From Betaproteobacteria bacterium (GTDB taxonomy: Bacteria; Pseudomonadota; Gammaproteobacteria; Burkholderiales; Casimicrobiaceae), in the NCBI GenBank assembly GCA_004293675.1, contig READ01000011.1:144703-208702 (forward strand): a DNA stretch of 64,000 nt, given 5' to 3'. The notes beneath the pieces were generated by a model, which was not told the origin of the DNA, did no database searches, and saw only the letters and a program-made list of their open reading frames with translations. Shown here in pieces: positions 7,451 through 13,870 of this stretch (the first letter of the stretch is position 1; each line of letters starts with the position of its first letter). A program made the position numbers and the translations under genes.

Positions 7451-7792
7451 TTGTTCTGATCGATGTCTAGCACTCCCTGCTTGCCTTTCCGAGGGCGGGT
7501 TCAAGGACTAATTCGCAACTAACTTTGTATCTTAAAAAGCATAGTAACTAGCTCGATCACATGCCAACAGCCTGAACAGCTCGCGGTTTAAGTCCTGCAT
7601 TGACCTCGTCCTCTTCGGAGGATGAGGTTCCTGACACTTCCCACATCGCGTATTCTCGCGAACACAATTGACTCGCGTAGCTCGCTTCGCCACGTCACCC
7701 CACTCTTCCAAACTTTACTTTTCCCAGCGGGGCTTCAACGTCTCGCAAGGGTTCGTCGTGCCTCGCGTTTTTAACCGCATGGAGCACTTCGA
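7451..7792 (+). other. Gene-free spacer before the DUF3275 gene
   Basis: No convincing reading frame is present. It contains one very stable hairpin at 7604-7627: CCTCGTCCTC and GAGGATGAGG pair over ten positions (one G-U) around a TTCG tetraloop. The remainder looks like an untranslated leader between pseudoknot copy 2 and the gene at 7793. Confidence 0.55.
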
Positions 7793-8407
7793 ATGATTAA
7801 GGTCAATGGTTTACTCACGATCAAAGCGATCAACGGCAGCCGTGGAATGTTTGCCGTAGGCGAACTCTCCACGGAGGTCGGAACGTTCAAGGTCAAGGAC
7901 GCAGTTCTTGACCAGTACGATCCCGGTCGCTATGACGGCGAATTTATTATTCGTCGAATCTATCCCTCATCCTACGTCTACGGCGGTCGCGCCGTGATTG
8001 AAGTGAGGGCAGAAATAGAGGCGCTGGTCATCGAGAATCAGGACACGCGCATTGAGGCGAAAGCCGAGATCCCGCTGACGGAGCCTGATCCCATTGATGA
8101 GACGCCACCGCGCAACGAGCTGACCCGCAAAGCGCAGTCAAAGACTGCCTTAAACGAGGAAACTCGCAGCGCTGAAAAAACACCATCAACTGTTCCAAAT
8201 GCCGTCACTGGCAATCCAACGAGCGCGGCTGTGGACTCTATGCTGTGCACCGATGACGCGCTGCTTGTTGAACTCGGTCAAGCGATCAAGCTTGATCCCA
8301 CAGTTGATCGTGCCACGTTCCGCCTTCAGCGGGATGAACTGAAACGTCGAGGGTATCGATTCGACGCGACCTCCCAGATGTGGATGCCCTCTTTGGCACC
8401 ACAGTAA
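7793..8407 (+). CDS. DUF3275 family ICE protein
   Basis: Residues 1-85 match the DUF3275 family seen on PFGI-1/SPI-7-like elements: IKVNGLLTIKAINGSRGMFAV, FKVKDAVLDQYDPGRYDGEF and IIRRIYPSSYVYGGRAVIEVRAEI. A disordered, charged linker follows (about 95-150). A C-terminal segment of about 45 residues (DDALLVELGQAIKLDPTVDR, LKRRGYRFDATSQMWMPS) is typical of the longer members. Function is unknown; it is probably a DNA-metabolism accessory factor. Total length 204 residues. Confidence 0.8.
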   Translation: MIKVNGLLTIKAINGSRGMFAVGELSTEVGTFKVKDAVLDQYDPGRYDGEFIIRRIYPSSYVYGGRAVIEVRAEIEALVIENQDTRIEAKAEIPLTEPDPIDETPPRNELTRKAQSKTALNEETRSAEKTPSTVPNAVTGNPTSAAVDSMLCTDDALLVELGQAIKLDPTVDRATFRLQRDELKRRGYRFDATSQMWMPSLAPQ

Positions 8408-8431
8408 CCCCTTTCTAAGCCTTCGAAAGAG

Positions 8432-8615
8432 GGCTCAACCGATCACATTCATCGTGTCATCAGTTGAGCCTTCGCGACGGCCTACATAACGATGGGGTGC
8501 GTGCTCCCGAATGCACGCGGCCTTGCGCGAAACGCGCATTAGTTGGCGTAATGCCACCGCTACCGATTCCGAACCCAAGAGGGGTTCGGTCAACACATCA
8601 AGGGGTGTTTTGACC
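8432..8615 (+). repeat. Run of five consecutive hairpins
   Basis: In under 190 bases there are GGCTCAAC/GTTGAGCC (8432-8439, 8463-8470), GCGTGC/GCACGC (8499-8504, 8513-8518), TGCGCG-AAA-CGCGCA (8524-8538), CCGAACCC/GGGTTCGG (8569-8576, 8582-8589) and GGTCAA/TTGACC (8588-8593, 8610-8615). A minus-strand frame across it is not convincing. It may be a structured mRNA end protecting the DUF3275 transcript, or a regulatory region for the next unit. Confidence 0.55.
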
Positions 8616-8644
8616 TGACCCGTCTCTCCAGCCGTAAGGCTCGC

Positions 8645-8664
8645 TTGATCGACGTAATCGATCA
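8645..8664 (+). promoter_or_regulatory. TGATCG-N7-CGATCA inverted repeat, copy 1
   Basis: TGATCG (8646-8651) and CGATCA (8659-8664) flank 7 bases. The repeat ends 9 bases before pseudoknot copy 3. The same repeat with the same spacing occurs before pseudoknot copy 4. It is probably an operator or promoter component. Confidence 0.55.
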
Positions 8665-8673
8665 CCATTGAAA

Positions 8674-8718
8674 TCCGTCAGCCTCTGTAACGGAAACGCG
8701 TGGCAACACGTCGAGGTA
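8674..8718 (+). ncRNA. Pseudoknot RNA element, copy 3
   Basis: P1 is TCCGT/ACGGA (8674-8678, 8690-8694), P2 is CCTC/GAGG (8682-8685, 8713-8716), and the inserted hairpin is GCGTG-GCAA-CACGT (8698-8711). The inserted stem differs from copies 1 and 2 at most positions but still pairs. It lies 74 bases upstream of the ATG at 8793. Confidence 0.8.
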
Positions 8719-8733
8719 CTGTCAATCACCCAA

Positions 8734-8792
8734 CGCGGGCTGCTATCCCGCGAGGAATGGCTCCTGCAAATTTACCCTAGGAGTATCACACC
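8734..8792 (+). promoter_or_regulatory. Two-hairpin leader, copy c
   Basis: CGCGGG (8734-8739) pairs with CCCGCG (8747-8752). CTCCT (8761-8765) then pairs with AGGAG (8779-8783), burying the Shine-Dalgarno sequence of the gene at 8793. Confidence 0.7.
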
Positions 8793-9104
8793 ATGAGTCA
8801 ACACTATTACGAAACCACCGACATCAACGGCAACGCCCTCAAGGTCACTTTGGGCTTTGATCGACCACTTGGTCACTTTTTTATGTTTATCGAACGCGAA
8901 GGCGAAGACGAACCGATCTATTCCAATCTTCACGAGGATGAAGCGTTTTCTCTTGACCTAAACCATTACAAAAAAGTCTTGGACGGCATGAGCATCGAAG
9001 TGCCTAAAAGCATGTTCGAGCAAGTCATGCTCGACGAGAAGTTTTTGGTGGGCAATCGATACGTCTGGCACAAGCCCGACGCTACGTTTAACGAGCACGG
9101 TTAG
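8793..9104 (+). CDS. Small conserved ICE protein of unknown function
   Basis: The 103-residue acidic protein has the pattern KVTLGFDRPLGHFFMFIEREGEDEPIYSN..., which I associate with small hypothetical proteins of PFGI-1-like elements; this is from memory. It carries pseudoknot copy 3 and leader copy c upstream and is followed by another leader-bearing gene. No catalytic motif is visible. Confidence 0.7.
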   Translation: MSQHYYETTDINGNALKVTLGFDRPLGHFFMFIEREGEDEPIYSNLHEDEAFSLDLNHYKKVLDGMSIEVPKSMFEQVMLDEKFLVGNRYVWHKPDATFNEHG

Positions 9105-9155
9105 CCCTGCGGCCAACCCGAACCCGTGACAACTAATCGGCAATTTATCACCCAA

Positions 9156-9210
9156 GCGGGATGTCATCCCGCGAGGGATGGCTCCTGCGAAATCAACTTT
9201 GGAGCAAACA
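9156..9210 (+). promoter_or_regulatory. Two-hairpin leader, copy d
   Basis: GCGGGAT/ATCCCGC (9156-9162, 9166-9172) is followed by GCTCC (9181-9185) pairing with GGAGC (9201-9205), which contains the Shine-Dalgarno sequence of the gene at 9211. No pseudoknot is upstream; the gene follows the 8793 gene in the same direction. Confidence 0.7.
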
Positions 9211-9540
9211 ATGAACAATTTCGTAACACCGTATACACAAGTCACTGATCGCACACTCGATGCAAGTCAACTTCCGATCATCACACCCTTAAACACTTTT
9301 CGTCGATTTCGCGATGACGAAGTAGCACGACCACTGCTTGAGAGCGAATTGGCGTCCCTTATCCCACGGCTTCAACTTCGCGAACAGGCCGGTGTTTACT
9401 TCTACGTTGACGAGGACGACTGCGAAAACTGGATGGAGGTCTACGCAACTCAGCGGGTTTTCTACCAAACTTGGAGCGATCCAGTCGAGGCCGTCATTGC
9501 CCTGGTTGTTCGCGACGTAGCAGGACTCAGTCATCAATAG
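9211..9540 (+). CDS. Small hypothetical ICE protein
   Basis: The ATG at 9211 is 5 bases after GGAGC, giving 109 residues; an in-frame start at 9178 lies inside the leader and is rejected. The central segment DEVARPLLESELASLIPRLQLREQAGVYFYVDEDDCENWMEVYATQRVF looks like a small alpha/beta domain. No family recognised. Confidence 0.65.
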   Translation: MNNFVTPYTQVTDRTLDASQLPIITPLNTFRRFRDDEVARPLLESELASLIPRLQLREQAGVYFYVDEDDCENWMEVYATQRVFYQTWSDPVEAVIALVVRDVAGLSHQ

Positions 9541-9593
9541 CCCTAACAAATAGGCCGCCCCACCAGGCGGTCTCCCCTCACTCTGGACATATC

Positions 9594-9839
9594 ATGAAAA
9601 AACACTTTACACTCGCGCTCATGAAACGTGTTGTTGCTTTCTTTGATCGAGAATCTGAGATGTGGGTCGCGCATAGCGACGACATCCCAGGTCTCAACAC
9701 CGAAGCACCGTCTCTTGACGTGTTGCGCGAAAAAATCAAAGACTGCGCTGCTGATTTGATGGTGACCAACCGCGATTTGATTGCCGATCCGTCGCAAGGT
9801 TTTGAACTTGTCATCAACGACTCGCTTGCTGTGAACTGA
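9594..9839 (+). CDS. hicB: HicB-like antitoxin (DUF1902 type)
   Basis: The 81-residue protein has the partial RNase-H-like HicB fold: VVAFFDRESEMWVAHSDDIPGLNTEAPSLDVLREKIKD, in which a 'W.A.S.DIPGL.TEA.SLD.L..K' pattern is diagnostic for the DUF1902/HicB group. It would neutralise the HicA-like protein encoded 5 bases downstream. It lacks an obvious C-terminal DNA-binding domain, so autoregulation may need another factor. The upstream CCGCC/GGCGG hairpin resembles the first half of the two-hairpin leaders, but no GGAG-pairing hairpin follows. Confidence 0.8.
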   Translation: MKKHFTLALMKRVVAFFDRESEMWVAHSDDIPGLNTEAPSLDVLREKIKDCAADLMVTNRDLIADPSQGFELVINDSLAVN

Positions 9840-9844
9840 TTCAC

Positions 9845-10042
9845 ATGGGATCCTCCTTCACGCCAGCAATCGAGCGATTGCTGCGAGAAGCGGGTTGCCA
9901 TTTTGTTCGTCATGGCAAAGGCGATCATGACATTTGGTACAGCCCAATCACGCAGCGAACGTTTACCGTTGACCGCAATACTCGGTCACGTCACACTGCA
10001 AATGCAATGCTAAAGGACGCCGGTCTTTCCAAGTCCTTTTGA
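9845..10042 (+). CDS. hicA: HicA-like mRNA interferase toxin
   Basis: The 65-residue double-stranded-RNA-binding-like protein matches HicA: FTPAIERLLREAGCHFVRHGKGDHDIWYSP, with the catalytic histidine in the HGKGDHDIW motif, then FTVDRNTRSRHTANAMLKDAGL. It would cleave mRNA when free of HicB. The order antitoxin-then-toxin is the reverse of the classical hicAB order, but is usual for the DUF1902 branch. A likely role is maintenance of the element. Confidence 0.85.
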   Translation: MGSSFTPAIERLLREAGCHFVRHGKGDHDIWYSPITQRTFTVDRNTRSRHTANAMLKDAGLSKSF

Positions 10043-10058
10043 TTCCTCTCAACCATTT

Positions 10059-10104
10059 CAGCACGCGACGCGTGCTGTGAGCGAATATCACGTTCGCTCA
10101 CAGC
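10059..10104 (+). repeat. Two overlapping, mutually exclusive palindromes
   Basis: CAGCACGCG (10059-10067) pairs with CGCGTGCTG (10069-10077) around a single A. GCTGTGAGCGAA (10074-10085) pairs perfectly with TTCGCTCACAGC (10093-10104). The two share GCTG at 10074-10077, so both cannot form completely at once. The region follows hicA and has no U-tract. Confidence 0.6.
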
Positions 10105-10131
10105 ACTTGTTGCCTTAGCCGGATGGCTCGA

Positions 10132-10151
10132 TTGATCGACGTTAACGATCA
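10132..10151 (+). promoter_or_regulatory. TGATCG-N7-CGATCA inverted repeat, copy 2
   Basis: TGATCG (10133-10138) and CGATCA (10146-10151) flank 7 bases and end 9 bases before pseudoknot copy 4. Position and spacing are identical to copy 1 at 8645, and a preceding GGCTCG is also shared. Confidence 0.55.
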
Positions 10152-10160
10152 CGCTTAATC

Positions 10161-10200
10161 GCTGTCAGCCTCTGCAACAGCAGCCCTATTGGGCGAGGTA
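10161..10200 (+). ncRNA. Pseudoknot RNA element, copy 4
   Basis: P1 is GCTGT/ACAGC (10161-10165, 10177-10181), with a compensatory change from CCGT/ACGG in copies 1 and 3. P2 is CCTC/GAGG (10169-10172, 10195-10198). The inserted hairpin is GCCC-TATT-GGGC (10183-10194), a different stem and loop from the other copies. It lies 79 bases upstream of the gene at 10280. Confidence 0.8.
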
Positions 10201-10219
10201 CAGTCAATTTTTAACCCGC

Positions 10220-10279
10220 GCGGGACATCATCCCGCAGGGGGTGGTTCCTGCGCATTTTTATTTCTTGCAGGAGCTTCC
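10220..10279 (+). promoter_or_regulatory. Two-hairpin leader, copy e
   Basis: GCGGGA/TCCCGC (10220-10225, 10231-10236) is followed by GTTCCTGC (10245-10252) pairing over eight positions with GCAGGAGC (10268-10275, one G-U). This is the longest of the stems burying the Shine-Dalgarno AGGAG. Confidence 0.75.
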
Positions 10280-10963
10280 ATGAAAACAGTCACTATTCCC
10301 GTCTATCAATTCAGCGAGCTGTCCGAGAAGGCTCGCGAGCGAGCAGCTGAACTGCTTCGCAATCACACCGCAGATCACCACTGGTGGGATGCAACCTACG
10401 ATGACGCAGACAACATCGCGACGCTGTTAGGTATCACGATTGACCGAGCATCCGTCTTGACTAAGTCTGGGCGACGAGAAAGCGGCCTTCCCGATATTCA
10501 GTTCTCTGGGTTTTGGTCGCAAGGTGACGGCGCATCGTTTGTTGGCAGCTTTTCCTCGAAAGGCGGCTGTGATACTGCAATTCGCAGCTACGCACCACTC
10601 GATGAAAAGTTACTCGCGATCGCAAGATCGCTCGACACGTTGCACACGCAACTCAGCAATCGCCTTTCGGCAACGCTCACGCGTCGCCGTGATGCGTATC
10701 ACCATTATTCACACGAGAACACCGTTGACATCAATGTCATGTTGACTGATTCGCATGGCGACGAGCGAACGGCGAGCGCAGAGGTGGAAGACGAGCTGGG
10801 AAACGTGTTGCGTTCATTCATGCGTTGGATTTATGGCCAGCTTGAAAGCGAGTACGACCATCTCACCAGCGATGACTACCTCGCGGAATACGCCAATGAA
10901 AACGGTTATTGGTTCGATGATCGCGGTCACGAATCTTCGCGCTTTTTATCTGCGCAACACTAA
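10280..10963 (+). CDS. Conserved phage/ICE hypothetical protein
   Basis: This 227-residue protein opens VTIPVYQFSELSEKARERAAELLRNH and contains DIQFSGFWSQGDGASFVGSF, a signature I recognise from hypothetical proteins of phages and mobile elements that open with similar 'FDELSDKAKEKA' helices. Function unknown; some annotations call it an antitoxin-like protein without support. The C-terminus (MRWIYGQLESEYDHLTSDDYLAEYANENGYWFDDRG) is also characteristic. It is preceded by pseudoknot copy 4 and leader copy e, so it belongs to the same regulated gene set. Confidence 0.75.
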   Translation: MKTVTIPVYQFSELSEKARERAAELLRNHTADHHWWDATYDDADNIATLLGITIDRASVLTKSGRRESGLPDIQFSGFWSQGDGASFVGSFSSKGGCDTAIRSYAPLDEKLLAIARSLDTLHTQLSNRLSATLTRRRDAYHHYSHENTVDINVMLTDSHGDERTASAEVEDELGNVLRSFMRWIYGQLESEYDHLTSDDYLAEYANENGYWFDDRGHESSRFLSAQH

Positions 10964-10993
10964 TGCGCAATCAATCAAATTTTGGAGCACACA

Positions 10994-12103
10994 ATGGGAC
11001 TTATTTTTCCGCGCGTTGCGCACAACTTTATTAAGAATGGCTACTTTCCGACGGACGAGCAGACGCTGGAAGGCGTGTTGGCTCATCTGGATTCAGACGG
11101 TGGCTCGGTTAGGGTGCTCGACCCTTGCTGTGGCTGCGGTACCGCACTCGAATTTGTTCGAGATCGGCTCGTAGAATCTGGCGCCGTGGTTGAGACATTC
11201 GGCGTAGAGTTTGATAGTGAGCGCGCTTGGCACGCCAAGAATGCGCTAACGCGAGTCATTCACAGCGATGTGAATGATGTGCACGTCACGCCGCGAGGTG
11301 TCGGCTTGCTCTTTCTAAATCCTCCGTATGGCCACGCGCTGCGCGACGACAATCGCTCGGGAGATCGCAAGCAAAGTGATCGCCTTGAAAAGATGTTTTT
11401 TAGAAAGTCGATACCCTGGCTCGCAACTAACGGTGTACTCGTATTGATCGTACCCTTCGCGGTGATTGATCGGGAGTTCGCACAGATGATTGCGAAGCAG
11501 TTCACCGATGTAGAAATACGGATGGCACCGGAAAAAAAGTTTCGTCAGGTAGTGATTTTTGGACGCAAAAAGCGCTCAGAATCGCCGTCAGTAGAAACTG
11601 TCACCCGACTGCTTGCGGTTGGGCAAAGTGGATATGAAGCGTGCGCTACGCTCGATCCCTCGGCTCCCGCCGCTACGTACGTAGTACCGTCATTTGTTGC
11701 AGGCGACAAGTTTGGATTTGTATCGCTAAAGGTCGATGCAAAACAGCTCGGCGCTGAACTCGCATCGGCGAAAGTATCAACGCTGTGGCCGACGTTTCGA
11801 CAATTCGCCGGTTCCACGAAAACTTTAGTTCGGCGACCGCTACGCGAGCTATCCGATTGGCATCTCGCGCTTGCCCTGGCAGCAGGTCAAATCGGAGGCA
11901 TTGTGCGATCTTCAGATGGGCGCGATTTGTTAATCAAGGGAGACACCTTGAAAGACAAAGTACGTTCATCCGAGGAAGTGGTTGGAGAAAATGGATCGAT
12001 ATCGGTAACAACGGTTCTCACGGACCGCTTTGTACCGACCATCAAAGCAATTGATCTCACACGAGACTCTGATCGCTACGGTGAGGTTTTCACGATCAAA
12101 TAG
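10994..12103 (+). CDS. Class I SAM-dependent DNA methylase-like protein
   Basis: The 369-residue protein has methyltransferase motif I VLDPCCGCGTALEF at about residues 41-54 and the amino-methylase motif NPPYGHAL at about 108, followed by VLVLIVPFAVI. NPPY is the catalytic motif of N6-adenine and N4-cytosine DNA methylases and of some RNA and protein methylases. ICE-borne relatives (DUF6094 type) are encoded near antirestriction genes, and an anti-restriction role by self-methylation is inferred. The ATG at 10994 follows GGAGCACACA; an in-frame start at 10982 is upstream of that site and is rejected. A strong terminator follows. Confidence 0.8.
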   Translation: MGLIFPRVAHNFIKNGYFPTDEQTLEGVLAHLDSDGGSVRVLDPCCGCGTALEFVRDRLVESGAVVETFGVEFDSERAWHAKNALTRVIHSDVNDVHVTPRGVGLLFLNPPYGHALRDDNRSGDRKQSDRLEKMFFRKSIPWLATNGVLVLIVPFAVIDREFAQMIAKQFTDVEIRMAPEKKFRQVVIFGRKKRSESPSVETVTRLLAVGQSGYEACATLDPSAPAATYVVPSFVAGDKFGFVSLKVDAKQLGAELASAKVSTLWPTFRQFAGSTKTLVRRPLRELSDWHLALALAAGQIGGIVRSSDGRDLLIKGDTLKDKVRSSEEVVGENGSISVTTVLTDRFVPTIKAIDLTRDSDRYGEVFTIK

Positions 12104-12128
12104 CTACAAAAGCGTGATGACGTTTTTT

Positions 12129-12179
12129 ATGCCTCGAAAGAGGCATTTTTTGAGAAAAGGATATTCTCAAAAAATGCCT
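12129..12179 (+). terminator. Intrinsic terminator overlapped by a longer inverted repeat
   Basis: ATGCCTC-GAAA-GAGGCAT (12129-12146) followed by Ts is an intrinsic terminator for the methylase gene. A second inverted repeat, AGGCATTTTTTGAGAA (12141-12156) with its exact complement at 12164-12179, uses the 3' arm and U-tract of the terminator, so the two folds compete. Confidence 0.75.
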
Positions 12180-12308
12180 TCTATTGACTTTCAAATGAAG
12201 CGCAGAATAAATTAGCCGAAGCACTTGCACCACCTCGTGTCGTGCTCTACCATTCGACACAAGTCATCTTTAGACATCAATCAACCAACGCAACAGCAGC
12301 ATCAGCCT

Positions 12309-12554
12309 ATGGACGCCTACCTACCAATTTTCCTCGCAATGAGCGGCCTCTACATGGGCAACGAGATGCGTAGTCGTGGATTGCCGAAATTCGCCGTCGC
12401 GTGCGTCGCGCTGGGTATTTCAATCGCGAGCGCGATGCTGCTGGGTCTACCCAAGGACATCTGGCGCGCGCTGATCGTCGTTTGGTTGGTGGTGATCGTC
12501 ACCGCCACTGCGTTGATGTTTATCTACTACCAGCCACCTGCGGATAAGACCTAG
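12309..12554 (+). CDS. Small inner-membrane protein
   Basis: The 81-residue product from the ATG at 12309 has two or three hydrophobic helices (YLPIFLAMSGLYMG, FAVACVALGISIASAMLLG, ALIVVWLVVIVTATALMFIYY). The in-frame upstream start at 12225 adds a polar extension and is not preferred. No family recognised. It stands alone between a terminator and pseudoknot copy 5. Confidence 0.55.
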   Translation: MDAYLPIFLAMSGLYMGNEMRSRGLPKFAVACVALGISIASAMLLGLPKDIWRALIVVWLVVIVTATALMFIYYQPPADKT

Positions 12555-12603
12555 CCGCAGCACTCGGACACATGGCGCTTTCCCTAAGCAAGCACCTTTG
12601 TAG

Positions 12604-12648
12604 CCTCGTCAGCTTCTGAAACGAGGAACGGCCGCAAGGCTAGAAGTA
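12604..12648 (+). ncRNA. Pseudoknot RNA element, copy 5
   Basis: P1 is CCTCGT/ACGAGG (12604-12609, 12621-12626). P2 has changed to CTTC/GAAG (12613-12616, 12643-12646), a compensatory C-G to T-A change. The inserted hairpin is GGCC-GCAA-GGCT (12630-12641). The unpaired CAG, TGAA and TA are kept. It lies 66 bases upstream of the ArdB-fusion gene. Confidence 0.8.
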
Positions 12649-12660
12649 TCGTTTCATCAA

Positions 12661-12714
12661 CCCACTTGGGGAGCAATCCCCGCTGGGATGCTCTCCATTT
12701 TTTTGGAGAGCTAA
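12661..12714 (+). promoter_or_regulatory. Two-hairpin leader, copy f
   Basis: CCCA...GGGGA-GCAA-TCCCC...TGGG (12661-12687) is followed by GCTCTCC (12690-12696) and GGAGAGC (12705-12711), seven perfect pairs around an AT7 loop. The second stem contains the whole Shine-Dalgarno GGAG of the gene at 12715. Confidence 0.75.
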
Positions 12715-13776
12715 ATGTCACCCTTATTGTTTTCTTTGTTGGATTTTTCTGACGTGTATGCGGACGCTTGCGTTTGTAACCACAGCGGCGAGATCATCTT
12801 TTTGTCGATCTACGGACGCGAGGCCGGTCTTCACCAGCTTACGGCCGCATTTCATCTTCCGGCCAGCGCCGGAGGTGTCACGCAACTGCGCATCGCAGAG
12901 CCACAAAGCGATGCGAAAAGCAGTCAGCGAATACACGCAGTAGCGGTAGGCGACGCTCGCCGCCTGGAAAAAACGACTAGCAAATTTCCGAAAGGCAATT
13001 TGTTCGGATCGCTCACTCACATGTGGATTTATGATCCCGCCGTGCGCTCACTTGATCGCGCATCACAGACGGCATGGCTGTTGTTTGAGCGTTCGCAAAC
13101 CGTTGACGAAATCGCTGATCGCACCTGGGAAACCGTGTGCGATCTTGCCGGCGTTCCGCTCATGGCACACTGGCGAAGCGAAGTGTTGCGTGAACTTGAA
13201 CAGGCCGAGTGCATAACGACAATGGTGACGCCGCCACCTCTGGGTGAAGTCGTCGCACGGTATGTGACACTCCCTAAAGATATTGAATCACGCATTACAG
13301 CAATGATTAAATCCGGCAGGATCGGACGCGAGTCCGTGGTCAAAGCTGTTCCGGGCTTCGTGACTGCAAATTCAATTGCCAGTCGACTCACTGCGCGACG
13401 TGTCGCGGAGAAAGATCGCTTGCGATTCTTGCCTCAGTATTTCGGCAGCCTGATGATGAAAGTCGAAGGCACTGTGTACGACTGGATGACCGAGTTAAGC
13501 CAGGGCTACGAAGGTGGCGTCTGGGATTTTGTTGAACTCAGCAACGGTGGCTGTTACATGAAGCCATCGAAGCCGACGTACACAATGGAATCTCCAAATG
13601 GTACGACGGCTACGTTAAGTTCTGACGCAGCCGGAATAACCGTGATGTTGTTTGCGCTCAGCCACTTGTCAATGAGTTATCCGGATAACGAGCAGCTTGC
13701 TGATCGTTACCACGAGCTTCGCGAGTTCGCGTTAGAGCATGTCGATCAACGTGAGATTTTGGCGTTGATCGATTAA
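12715..13776 (+). CDS. Antirestriction protein: ArdB/KlcA domain with long N-terminal extension
   Basis: Residues about 230-353 match the ArdB/KlcA antirestriction family: RLRFLPQYFGSLMMKVEGTVYDWM, GGVWDFVELSNGGCYMKP, AGITVMLFALSHLSM and YHELREFALEH. Such proteins block type I restriction of incoming DNA without DNA mimicry. Stand-alone ArdB/KlcA proteins are about 140-150 residues, so the first 225 residues are an added domain. It contains FSDVYADACVCNHSGEIIFLSIYGREAGL and HMWIYDPAVRSLDRASQTAWLLFE and is unrecognised. The gene has pseudoknot copy 5 and leader copy f upstream, fitting expression control on entry to a new host. The helicase gene follows. Confidence 0.85.
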   Translation: MSPLLFSLLDFSDVYADACVCNHSGEIIFLSIYGREAGLHQLTAAFHLPASAGGVTQLRIAEPQSDAKSSQRIHAVAVGDARRLEKTTSKFPKGNLFGSLTHMWIYDPAVRSLDRASQTAWLLFERSQTVDEIADRTWETVCDLAGVPLMAHWRSEVLRELEQAECITTMVTPPPLGEVVARYVTLPKDIESRITAMIKSGRIGRESVVKAVPGFVTANSIASRLTARRVAEKDRLRFLPQYFGSLMMKVEGTVYDWMTELSQGYEGGVWDFVELSNGGCYMKPSKPTYTMESPNGTTATLSSDAAGITVMLFALSHLSMSYPDNEQLADRYHELREFALEHVDQREILALID

Positions 13777-13807
13777 GTATTGCGGGTCACCGCAAGTCAC
13801 ACTTTTT

Positions 13808-13870
13808 CCCACCGGGAGTGTTCACGCTCCCGAAAGGGCTGCGTGGCGCTCCGTATTTTTGGAGTATTGA
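13808..13870 (+). promoter_or_regulatory. Two-hairpin leader, copy g
   Basis: CCC plus CGGGAGTG (13813-13820) pairs with CGCTCCCG (13825-13832) plus GGG. GCTCC (13848-13852) then pairs with GGAGT (13861-13865) around GTATTTTT, burying the Shine-Dalgarno sequence of the helicase gene at 13871. Confidence 0.7.

Noticed and set aside
8435..8668. Minus-strand 77-codon frame
   Set aside because: It runs exactly through the five-hairpin region. Palindromic arms explain its composition and no ribosome-binding site precedes it.
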